Shown here one piece after another: positions 1 to 6,178 of a stretch of 9,597 bases of DNA. The translations under genes and the position numbers were made by a program. The notes under the pieces are model-generated. The model did not search any database. It was given only the letters and a program-made list of their open reading frames with translations, and was not told the origin of the DNA. This stretch comes from DASPJL01 sp035628645 (GTDB lineage Bacteria; Bacteroidota; Bacteroidia; Cytophagales; Cyclobacteriaceae), in contig DASPJL010000001.1 of the NCBI GenBank assembly GCA_035628645.1, positions 1-9,597 of the forward strand, in the 5' to 3' direction. The number at the start of each line of letters is the position of its first letter. The first letter of the stretch is position 1.

Positions 1-2
1 AA

Positions 3-305
3 AGAGAAGACCTTAATAGTGGAGGATATGTGCTGATAACCTTCATGCTTGAAGAGCTAAGCTCCACTTCACCCATAAATCCCCAATTTATTTTTAATTT
101 CAGGAAGGAGACCCAGGATAAAATAATTTTCTTTGATAAAAATAATTTTGGAAATAATGATACAGAGATAACAAACTTATCTTTTGATGACAAAACAGGC
201 CGTTTAAGAGGCAACTTTGAAGTTACCAGCGATAACAACTCTTCGGGAGAAAGTGCTATAATTACCGGGGAATTTGATGTCGTAGTGAAAAGGGCTGTGG
301 AATAA
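3..305 (+). CDS. C-terminal end of an unrecognised, probably secreted beta-rich protein (5' truncated)
   Basis: The reading frame is open from the window edge, so this is probably the last 100 residues of a longer protein that begins upstream. A GTG at position 30 has GGAGG five bases before it and could be an internal start, but the uninterrupted frame and the general lack of such sites in this DNA argue for continuation. The visible part is polar, rich in Asn, Asp, Ser and Thr, and alternates short hydrophobic strands with turns, ending in a strand of the form ITGEFDVVVKR. That style is common in periplasmic or outer-membrane lipoproteins of Bacteroidota, some of which end with a similar 'ITxGxFDV' strand. 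No catalytic motif is visible and I do not recognise the family. A hairpin terminator follows 15 bases after the stop, so this is the last gene of its transcript. Confidence 0.6.
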   Translation, partial: REDLNSGGYVLITFMLEELSSTSPINPQFIFNFRKETQDKIIFFDKNNFGNNDTEITNLSFDDKTGRLRGNFEVTSDNNSSGESAIITGEFDVVVKRAVE

Positions 306-320
306 TATTAATATGTAAAC

Positions 321-352
321 AATGGCTATCAAACTGGTAGTCATTATTTTTC
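321..352 (+). terminator. Rho-independent terminator after the first gene
   Basis: AATGGCTATCA (321-331) pairs with TGGTAGTCATT (335-345) over all 11 positions if two G-U pairs are allowed, closing on a three-base loop AAC. A short T-rich tail (ATTTTTC, 346-352) follows. It lies just after the stop codon at 303-305 and separates this transcript from the next pair of genes. Confidence 0.75.
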
Positions 353-365
353 TGCCTAATTTTTT

Positions 366-396
366 AAGATATCTTCCTCAATATAATTAATTATAT
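366..396. promoter_or_regulatory. Two palindromes upstream of the membrane protein/lipoprotein pair
   Basis: AAGATATCTT (366-375) is a perfect 10-base palindrome. ATATAATTAATTATAT (381-396) is a perfect 16-base palindrome made only of A and T. They lie 37 bases or more before the start codon at 433, where the promoter of the two-gene unit should be. A sequence TATATTTA at 396-403 differs by one base from the Bacteroidota -7 box TAnnTTTG, but no matching TTTG lies at the right distance upstream. They may be operator sites, or the second may be chance in AT-rich DNA. Confidence 0.35.
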
Positions 397-432
397 ATAT
401 TTACACCGTTATAATACAAATGACCAGCTTTT

Positions 433-855
433 ATGAATTCTTATCCATTCTACCCTAATTTCTTTAAGAAATTAGGAGTTTTTATATCTAGTACATCTTT
501 TGTTTCGGTAGTAACATTAAATTACTTTGCAGAAATAAATGTTCCTTTTCAAATCTTAAATTTTTTCATTTGTTTAGGACTATTTTTAACGGCCACCAGT
601 AAAGAAAAAGAGGAAAATAAGAAAACTCATGAAAAAAGATATACAGCTTTAAAACTTTCTTTTATTTTTTCATTTAGCCTATTAATTGCTTTAGAGTTAT
701 ATAATCTTTTTAGCTCATCACCATTAAAAAATCCTTCTTTTATTCTTGTTGCTATGATAGGATTAATTTTTTATTTAATAATATTTAATTTTCTTCTTAT
801 ACAATTAAAAAATTTTTTAAACCTAAGTAACCTTTTTTCGCTTTTCAAAAAGTAA
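433..855 (+). CDS. Small four-helix membrane protein of unknown function
   Basis: A 140-residue, very hydrophobic protein with four likely membrane helices at about residues 14-32, 37-55, 72-93 and 102-124. A strongly charged loop at 57-69 (KEKEENKKTHEKR) joins helices 2 and 3. The positive charge of this loop and of both ends (FFKK near the start, LFKK at the end) suggests that both ends and the middle loop face the cytoplasm. There is no cleavable signal peptide, cofactor site or enzyme motif, and I do not recognise the family. The lipoprotein gene starts 43 bases downstream with no clear terminator or promoter between, so the two are probably co-transcribed. Base composition is visibly more AT-rich than in the metabolic genes further right, which fits an accessory gene. 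The size and four-helix shape resemble many immunity or accessory membrane proteins, but that is only an analogy. Confidence 0.7.
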   Translation: MNSYPFYPNFFKKLGVFISSTSFVSVVTLNYFAEINVPFQILNFFICLGLFLTATSKEKEENKKTHEKRYTALKLSFIFSFSLLIALELYNLFSSSPLKNPSFILVAMIGLIFYLIIFNFLLIQLKNFLNLSNLFSLFKK

Positions 856-898
856 TATTCTCACAATTAATTTTTTAACATAAACTTTTATTAAAACA

Positions 899-1663
899 AT
901 GAAAAAAACAACCTTTTTTTTACCTATCATTCTATTGTTATCATTCTTCAGCTGTGAAAATGAAGAACAAATGAAATCAGAAGAAAATAATATCTCTGCT
1001 CAAGAAATAGCAGATGGACATCATTACCTTGTCAATTTATATAATGACAAAAAATTAAACGAAAGCAAATTAAGAACGGAAGTTTACTGTCCGGAATGTG
1101 CGACATCTAACTTTACCAATAAATTAGAAATTCAAAAGATGGCAATGATTGCTAAAGGATACAATTCGACTGAAGTCAATACTCAAACTGCTGAGGGCAA
1201 AACAAGATTACAAAATCTTGGTGTGTTAGTAAACAATGGTTCAACTCTAATACCAATTGGAAGTTACAAATCAATTCTAATTAACGACCTACATAATAGA
1301 GGAAGAATATCTTCTTTTCTTGCGGATGATCTTCTTCGTGTCAACCTATATAATAGCGGAGGAAGTGATCCAATCTACAATACCATTTATGCTGAGGAAA
1401 CTATAAGACAAATTAGAGAACTTAGATATTCTCTATCTTATAGCCTTAGATATAATTGGATTGATAGACAATATGTTGATGTATTTATTCAAGTTGCGCA
1501 AGATTCTTACAATAATCAACAAGCTGGAAAATTAAGACCAGGAAGTAGCACTATAATTGCAGATGCAGTTGGAGCTGTTTGGGGATTATCATTGGGGCCT
1601 GTAGGTTCAATTGTTTATGGAGCAGCTTTCTCTTTGTATGAAAATGAAGTTTTAGCTGATTAA
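899..1663 (+). CDS. Lipoprotein with a glycine-zipper-like C-terminal segment, function unknown
   Basis: A 254-residue protein. Residues 1-19 form a lipoprotein signal: MKK, a hydrophobic core (residues 6-17), and a lipobox-like FFSC with the lipidated Cys at 19. The next residues, ENEEQ, are acidic and resemble the signal that sends Bacteroidota lipoproteins to the cell surface. A CPEC pair (C64, C67) could bind a metal or form a disulfide. The middle (about 130-200) is probably helical, with a Tyr/Arg-rich part near 165-195. Residues 218-246 form one hydrophobic stretch with glycines at 225, 229, 233, 236 and 241, spaced like a glycine zipper or GxxxG membrane helix. Similar Gly-rich tails occur in some bacteriocins and in many uncharacterised Bacteroidota proteins. 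I do not recognise the family, and no enzyme motif is visible. It follows the four-helix protein gene by 43 bases. Confidence 0.75.
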   Translation: MKKTTFFLPIILLLSFFSCENEEQMKSEENNISAQEIADGHHYLVNLYNDKKLNESKLRTEVYCPECATSNFTNKLEIQKMAMIAKGYNSTEVNTQTAEGKTRLQNLGVLVNNGSTLIPIGSYKSILINDLHNRGRISSFLADDLLRVNLYNSGGSDPIYNTIYAEETIRQIRELRYSLSYSLRYNWIDRQYVDVFIQVAQDSYNNQQAGKLRPGSSTIIADAVGAVWGLSLGPVGSIVYGAAFSLYENEVLAD

Positions 1664-1742
1664 CATTTCCATTATCAACTTACATAATCATTACCATATC
1701 ATTAAAGAAATACTTGATTAATAAAATTAAACCAAAACCATA

Positions 1743-1773
1743 AAAAAAGAGTAGCTCAAGGCTACTCTTTTTT
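1743..1773. terminator. Strong bidirectional rho-independent terminator
   Basis: AAAAAAGAGTAGC (1743-1755) is exactly complementary to GCTACTCTTTTTT (1761-1773), giving a 13-base perfect stem around a five-base loop TCAAG. The A run on the left and T run on the right mean it can end transcripts from both sides. It serves the lipoprotein gene (stop at 1661-1663) on the plus strand and the histone gene (stop at 1797-1799) on the minus strand. Confidence 0.9.
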
Positions 1774-1796
1774 CATTTAAAAAATCTTTACAGAAT

Positions 1797-1973
1797 CTAA
1801 TTTCCATTCTTTTTACCCTGAACCTCAATTCTTATCTCCTGGGCTAAATTTTTAAGATCCTGCATTCCTTTTCGAACACGAGTTCCGGCAGCCTGATTTC
1901 CTTTATCATAGAACTTTTGGACATCGTCTTCTAAGGAATTTATTAAATCTTTAATTTCGTTGAATTTTTTCAT
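1797..1973 (-). CDS. Short histone H1-like (Hc1-type) DNA-binding protein
   Basis: A 58-residue protein, starting MKKFNEIKDLINSLEDDVQK and ending with GKKNGN. Two short amphipathic helices (about 3-22 and 36-52) flank a central KGNQAAGTRVRKG segment (24-36). This pattern is what I recall for the short histone H1/Hc1-like proteins found widely in Bacteroidota, which are thought to bind DNA and help organise the nucleoid. It has 12 Lys/Arg against 9 Asp/Glu, so it is only mildly basic, and it lacks the long Lys/Ala-rich tail of chlamydial Hc1. It could therefore act more as a small helical partner than as a compacting histone. The ATG is preceded by an A/T-rich leader. The gene follows the alpha-oxoamine synthase on the same strand with 110 bases between them, which contain an inverted repeat, and it ends at the shared terminator. 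Confidence 0.85.
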   Translation of the reverse strand: MKKFNEIKDLINSLEDDVQKFYDKGNQAAGTRVRKGMQDLKNLAQEIRIEVQGKKNGN

Positions 1974-1988
1974 AGATAATAAGTTTTA

Positions 1989-2061
1989 AAGGGGTTATAG
2001 TTTAGCAAAATATTTAAAAGCAATATAATAAAAATGTTTAAAAATTTAACTATAACCTCTT
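1989..2061. repeat. Inverted repeat with a 45-base AT-rich spacer, upstream of the histone gene
   Basis: GGTTATAGTT (1993-2002) is the exact reverse complement of AACTATAACC (2048-2057). Allowing one mismatch that would be a G-U pair, the arms extend to 1989-2002 and 2048-2061, or 14 positions. The spacer holds almost only A and T. The repeat occupies most of the gap between the synthase stop (2084) and the histone start (1973). It could be an operator for histone expression, a structured 5' leader or 3' end in RNA, or the remnant of a small inserted element. There is no T run to make it a classical terminator. Confidence 0.6.
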
Positions 2062-2083
2062 CAAAAAGCTCATTATTGCAGCA

Positions 2084-3325
2084 TTATCCGACAATTAAAG
2101 GTTGTTTACTATAAACTTTATCCACCAGTTTGTTATAAACCGATTCAAAAGCGTTAATTGTTTCTTTCACATCTTCCAAAGTATGAACGGCTGTCGGTAT
2201 TATTCTTACCAGAATCATTCCCTTAGGAACTACCGGATAGGTTACTACTGAACAGAAAATACTATGGTTTTCCCTCAAATCAATAATCAAATTTCCAGCT
2301 TCATTAGGATCTCCACTCAAGATAACCGGAGTTACAGGAGATTTGGTCGTACCTAAATTAAAACCTTTTTCTTTGAGACCTGATTGAAGGGCATTTACCA
2401 CTTCCCAAAGTTTGTCCTTTAGTTCAGGATGATTCCTGATGATCTCAAGTCTTTTCAAGGCACCTATAACAAAGGCCATTGGAAGAGACTTGGCAAATAT
2501 CTGCGAACGCACATTGTAACGAAGGTAGTTAATCACATCCTCATCACCTGAAACAAAAGCGCCAATACTTGCCATTGATTTAGCGAATGTTGAGAAATAT
2601 AGATCAATTTCCTGCTGTACTCCTTGTTCCTCGCCAGTTCCTGCGCCAGTTTTACCCATCGCGCCGAAGCCATGGGCGTCGTCCACGAAAAGTCTGAACT
2701 GAAATTTTTTCTTTAACTTAATAATTTCTTTCAGATCGCCCTGGTTTCCAGACATTCCGAAAACGCCTTCAGTAATCACGAGAATTCCTCCACCTGTCTC
2801 TGCAACAAGTTTGCTTGCACGCTCCAGTTGTTTCTCCAGACTTACTATATCGTTATGGCTATAGACAAACCTTTTCCCCACATGAAGCCTTACACCATCT
2901 ATGATACAAGCATGAGACTCGGCATCATAAACGATTACGTCATGTCGGTCCACAAGAGTATCAATTATTGAAAGTACTCCCTGATATCCATAATTTAGAA
3001 GCATTGTATCTTCCTTCTGCACAAAAGCAGAAAGCTCTGCTTCTAGCTGCTCATGCAGGTTCGAATTTCCTGACATCATTCTGGCGCCCATCGGATAGGC
3101 TAACCCATATTGTGCTGAGGCTTCAGCATCGGCTTTTCTTACTTCTGGATGGTTTGCCAAACCAAGATAATTATTTAAGCTCCATGTTAACACTTCTTTG
3201 CCTCTGAATTTCATTCTCGGCGCAATCTCACCCTCGAGTTTTGGAAATGCAAAATAACCATGGGCTACCTTTGAGTGTTTCCCCAAAGGACTTTTAGCCA
3301 TTGACAGTTTTTCAAATAGATCCAC
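2084..3325 (-). CDS. Alpha-oxoamine synthase (serine palmitoyltransferase-like; possibly cysteate acyltransferase)
   Basis: A 413-residue pyridoxal-phosphate enzyme of the family containing AONS (BioF), KBL, ALAS and serine palmitoyltransferase, of normal length. It joins an acyl thioester to an amino acid with loss of CO2. Visible sites: SHACIIDG (H138, stacking on the cofactor), VDDAHGFG (D215 and H218, holding the cofactor ring and oxygen), and STFAKS (K249, the Schiff-base lysine, followed by the usual SIGAF). In flavobacteria this type is often annotated as KBL or AONS, but it more likely opens sphingolipid or sulfonolipid synthesis. The sequence alone does not say whether serine, cysteate or glycine is the substrate. 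The start is GTG: residues DLFEK before the first internal Met fit remembered flavobacterial homologues, and an in-frame stop lies four codons upstream of the GTG. A good promoter lies about 45 bases upstream. Confidence 0.85.
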   Translation of the reverse strand: MDLFEKLSMAKSPLGKHSKVAHGYFAFPKLEGEIAPRMKFRGKEVLTWSLNNYLGLANHPEVRKADAEASAQYGLAYPMGARMMSGNSNLHEQLEAELSAFVQKEDTMLLNYGYQGVLSIIDTLVDRHDVIVYDAESHACIIDGVRLHVGKRFVYSHNDIVSLEKQLERASKLVAETGGGILVITEGVFGMSGNQGDLKEIIKLKKKFQFRLFVDDAHGFGAMGKTGAGTGEEQGVQQEIDLYFSTFAKSMASIGAFVSGDEDVINYLRYNVRSQIFAKSLPMAFVIGALKRLEIIRNHPELKDKLWEVVNALQSGLKEKGFNLGTTKSPVTPVILSGDPNEAGNLIIDLRENHSIFCSVVTYPVVPKGMILVRIIPTAVHTLEDVKETINAFESVYNKLVDKVYSKQPLIVG

Positions 3326-3372
3326 GTATATTATTTAAAGGTAAACTTAAAATCATGATAGGATTAAACGCA

Positions 3373-3402
3373 CAAATTTAATACTTATTCACCGTAAACA
3401 AA
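3373..3402 (-). promoter_or_regulatory. Bacteroidota-type promoter of the alpha-oxoamine synthase gene
   Basis: Read on the minus strand, TTTG (3402-3399) is followed after 18 bases by TAAATTTG (3380-3373). This matches the TTTG-N(about 19)-TAnnTTTG consensus of the Bacteroidota primary sigma factor. Transcription would begin near 3366, giving a leader of about 40 bases before the GTG at 3325. Confidence 0.75.
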
Positions 3403-3498
3403 AAAGGCTCTTAAAATAGAAATTTTAATTTTAAAGCTTAGTTTTAAGGTATTACAAAGTTAAATTACAGTTTTTGATTTTTAGGACCGGAATATAAA

Positions 3499-4998
3499 AT
3501 GGGGAAAATAAAAAAATTATTGGTTGCAAACAGGGGAGAAATTGCTTTACGTATAATGCGCACTGCACGGGAAATGAATATCGCAACAGTAGCTGTTTTT
3601 AGCGAAGCCGACAGAAAATCGCCGCATGTACGTTTCGCTGATGAAGCAATTTGTATTGGCCCTCCGCCTTCTTCACAATCTTATTTGGATGCCGATAAAA
3701 TCATTGCCGTTTGTAAACAGGTTCGGGCCGATGCAATTCACCCTGGATATGGCTTTTTATCAGAAAATGCCGCTTTTGCCCGAAAGGTAAAAGAAGCTGG
3801 ATTGATTTTTATTGGGCCTCCGGAAGAAGCAATTGATGTTATGGGCAGCAAATTGGCTGCAAAAAACATTGCTGCTGAACAAAATGTACCGCTAGTACCG
3901 GGAACGCAATCAGCCATAACAGATATAGAAGAAGCAAAGCAAAAAGCAGATGAAATAGGTTATCCGATACTTATAAAAGCCAGCGCCGGCGGAGGTGGAA
4001 AAGGAATGAGAATTGTAGATAATGAATCAGAATTTGAAGAACAAATGGCCAGGGCCACCAGTGAAGCTCAATCGGCTTTTGGAGATGGTTCTGTTTTTAT
4101 TGAAAAATATATTTTGTCGCCACGTCATATTGAAATTCAAATTTTAGGAGATCAGCAGGGAAACGTTGTTTATCTTTTTGAAAGAGAGTGCTCTATACAA
4201 CGCCGTCATCAAAAGGTAATTGAAGAGGCGCCTTCCTCCATATTAACCCCTGAGGTTCGAAAAGCGATGGGAGAATGCGCTGTTACATTGGCAAAAGCTT
4301 GTGGATATTATAATGCTGGCACAGTCGAATTTATAGTGGATGAAAACCTAAAGTTTTATTTTCTTGAAATGAATACAAGATTACAGGTAGAACATCCGGT
4401 TACAGAGCAGATCACGGGGCTAGACCTGGTACGTCTTCAAATTGAAATAGCAGAGGGTAAACCACTAAGTGTCCGGCAAGAGGATTTAAAAATCCTGGGT
4501 CATTCGATGGAAGTCAGGGTTTATGCAGAGGACCCCAAAAACAACTTTTTGCCTGACATCGGAAAACTGATGACCTATCAGAAACCTCAGGGACCAGGCG
4601 TAAGGGTTGACGACGGTTTTGAAGAAGGTATGGAAGTTCCAATTTATTATGATCCCATGCTAGCCAAACTCATTACCACTGCATCTACAAGGAATGAAGC
4701 AATTGACAGGATGATCAGAGCCATAGAAGAGTTCAGGATTATAGGCGTAGAAACTACACTTCCTTTTTGTAAATACGTAATGGAACATCCGAATTTCAAG
4801 GATGGAAACTTCGATACTAATTTTATTAAAAATCACTTTACCCCTGAACAATTAGGAGGAAAGTTTAATGAAGCTGAAGCTAAAATTGCAGCGTGGCTAG
4901 CGGTAAAGATTTTTATGGGAAAGGAAAAAACAACTGCTAATAACACTACCAGCTCATCTAATAAAAGCTCAAAATGGAAAAATAGACTTCACCAATGA
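3499..4998 (+). CDS. accC: Biotin carboxylase of acetyl-/acyl-CoA carboxylase
   Basis: A 499-residue biotin carboxylase that uses ATP and bicarbonate to carboxylate biotin on a carrier protein. Features in order: N-terminal LLVANRGEIALRIMRTA (7-23), HPGYGFLSEN (81-90), MGSK (115-118), the ATP-grasp glycine loop KASAGGGGKGMR (160-171), RRHQKVIEEAP (235-245), the metal and catalytic region E277, E290, N292 and R294, EHPVTE (298-303), and MEVRVYAEDP (337-346). All main catalytic residues appear intact. Length exceeds the roughly 450 residues of E. coli AccC because of a tail (about 455-499) that turns Ser/Thr/Asn-rich and ends in KWKNR. This tail recalls the biotin carboxylases of Bacteroidota acyl-CoA carboxylase operons, where genes for a biotin carrier and a carboxyltransferase follow. 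Here neither follows, and accA lies 220 bases downstream. It may serve the AccABCD complex or a second acyl-CoA carboxylase encoded elsewhere. The protein has no biotin-attachment motif itself. Confidence 0.9.
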   Translation: MGKIKKLLVANRGEIALRIMRTAREMNIATVAVFSEADRKSPHVRFADEAICIGPPPSSQSYLDADKIIAVCKQVRADAIHPGYGFLSENAAFARKVKEAGLIFIGPPEEAIDVMGSKLAAKNIAAEQNVPLVPGTQSAITDIEEAKQKADEIGYPILIKASAGGGGKGMRIVDNESEFEEQMARATSEAQSAFGDGSVFIEKYILSPRHIEIQILGDQQGNVVYLFERECSIQRRHQKVIEEAPSSILTPEVRKAMGECAVTLAKACGYYNAGTVEFIVDENLKFYFLEMNTRLQVEHPVTEQITGLDLVRLQIEIAEGKPLSVRQEDLKILGHSMEVRVYAEDPKNNFLPDIGKLMTYQKPQGPGVRVDDGFEEGMEVPIYYDPMLAKLITTASTRNEAIDRMIRAIEEFRIIGVETTLPFCKYVMEHPNFKDGNFDTNFIKNHFTPEQLGGKFNEAEAKIAAWLAVKIFMGKEKTTANNTTSSSNKSSKWKNRLHQ

Positions 4999-5096
4999 CC
5001 TTGCAAAAATTTTAGTCATTGATAAAAATTGCAAAATCATTAAAAAAATACATTAAATTTTAGCCTTAAATTTGATTTTAAATATGTTAAAAGGCT
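4993..5096 (+). other. Repeats in the accC-accA gap
   Basis: CAATGAC (4993-4999, overlapping the accC stop) is the reverse complement of GTCATTG (5015-5021), leaving a 15-base loop. TTGCAAAA occurs twice (5001-5008 and 5029-5036). AGCCTT (5062-5067) can pair with AAGGCT (5091-5096) over a long AT loop. None has a T run of the terminator kind, so I call no terminator. There is no carrier-protein gene or other coding region in the 220-base gap. Confidence 0.4.
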
Positions 5097-5177
5097 TGTA
5101 TTCAACAAATTATTATTTAATAATAAGGAATAACACACGATAGTTCCGGATTTTTAACTAATAATTCCAGGATGTTA

Positions 5178-5185
5178 TAAATTTG
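5178..5185 (+). promoter_or_regulatory. Possible -7 box of the accA promoter
   Basis: TAAATTTG matches the TAnnTTTG box of Bacteroidota promoters and lies 33 bases before the accA ATG, a normal leader length. It is identical to the box in front of the alpha-oxoamine synthase. No TTTG or TTG lies 17-23 bases upstream, so only half of the promoter is supported. Confidence 0.45.
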
Positions 5186-5218
5186 CACATTAAGTGAATA
5201 CTCATTAATTAAACCACA

Positions 5219-6169
5219 ATGCTATTGGACTTCGAAAAACCTATAGTGCAATTAGAAGCTAAGCTTTCAGATATGAAAGAGTTAGCCAAAGTAAATAATG
5301 TAGACGTAGATTCTGCGGTAACTGAGTTAGAAACAAAAATTTTAAAATTAAAAGAAGACACCTACAGAAATCTAACCCGATGGCAAAGAGTTCAGCTATC
5401 GAGGCATGCAGACAGACCTTATACTTTTGATTATATTTTCCAGATAACGGAACAATTTATTGAGCTACATGGAGACCGTTCTGTAAAAGACGACAAAGCT
5501 ATGGTAGGCGGATTTGGAGAAATAGGCGGCAAAACTGTAATGATAATCGGGCAGCAAAAGGGAAGGAATACCAAGCAAAGGCAATTAAGAAATTTCGGTA
5601 TGGCCAACCCTGAGGGCTACAGAAAAGCTTTAAGGTTAATGAAACTTGCCGAAAAATTTAACAAACCTATTGTTACTTTTATTGATACTCCCGGCGCATA
5701 TCCCGGACTTGAAGCCGAAGAAAGGGGACAAGGGGAAGCTATTGCCAGAAATCTAAAGGAGATGTTCATGTTAAAAGTACCTGTTATTTGTATTATAATA
5801 GGGGAAGGCGCTTCCGGAGGAGCGCTTGGCATTGGAATTGGTGACAGGGTACTTATGCTCGAAAATACCTGGTATTCTGTAATATCTCCCGAATCTTGTT
5901 CTTCTATTTTATGGAGAAGTTGGAATTATAAGGAACAGGCGGCTGAAGCGCTAAAACTTACTGCGGAGGATATGCTTAAAGCCAAACTTATAGACGGAAT
6001 TATCAAAGAACCTATAGGAGGCGCTCATACCAACTTAAATGAAATTGCGTCAGAAGTTAAAAAAACGATTCTTAAAAATTTAAAAGAATTGAGCAAATTA
6101 ACTCCAGAGCAAAGGATTGCTGAAAGAATAGACAAATTTTCGGCTATGGGTGTGTTCAAAGAAGCGTAA
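5219..6169 (+). CDS. accA: Acetyl-CoA carboxylase carboxyltransferase subunit alpha
   Basis: A 316-residue protein, close to the 319 of E. coli AccA. With AccD it transfers the carboxyl group from biotin to acetyl-CoA, making malonyl-CoA for fatty acid synthesis in the cytoplasm. The N-terminal helix region begins LLDFEKPIVQLEAKL, as usual for the family. The crotonase-like core shows GQQKGRNTKQRQLRNFGM, a PEGYRKALRLM stretch, FIDTPGAYPGLEAEERGQ, and the oxyanion-forming glycine motif GEGASGGALGIGIGDRVLMLE followed by YSVISPESCSSILW. All are intact. The ATG directly precedes the conserved N-terminus. An MBL-fold hydrolase gene starts 9 bases after the stop, so the two are almost certainly on one transcript. 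The partner AccD and the biotin carrier AccB are not in this window. Confidence 0.97.
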   Translation: MLLDFEKPIVQLEAKLSDMKELAKVNNVDVDSAVTELETKILKLKEDTYRNLTRWQRVQLSRHADRPYTFDYIFQITEQFIELHGDRSVKDDKAMVGGFGEIGGKTVMIIGQQKGRNTKQRQLRNFGMANPEGYRKALRLMKLAEKFNKPIVTFIDTPGAYPGLEAEERGQGEAIARNLKEMFMLKVPVICIIIGEGASGGALGIGIGDRVLMLENTWYSVISPESCSSILWRSWNYKEQAAEALKLTAEDMLKAKLIDGIIKEPIGGAHTNLNEIASEVKKTILKNLKELSKLTPEQRIAERIDKFSAMGVFKEA

Positions 6170-6178
6170 ATTCCTGAA

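Noticed and set aside
30..305. GTG at 30 with GGAGG five bases upstream as the true start of the first gene
   Set aside because: The frame is open back to the window edge, and strong Shine-Dalgarno sites are not used elsewhere in this DNA, so an upstream start is more likely.
2968..3207. 79-codon open frame antisense to the alpha-oxoamine synthase
   Set aside because: It lies wholly inside a conserved enzyme gene on the other strand and shows no protein-like pattern; a shadow.
5062..5096. AGCCTT/AAGGCT as a terminator for accC
   Set aside because: Only six pairs over a 23-base loop and no T run.
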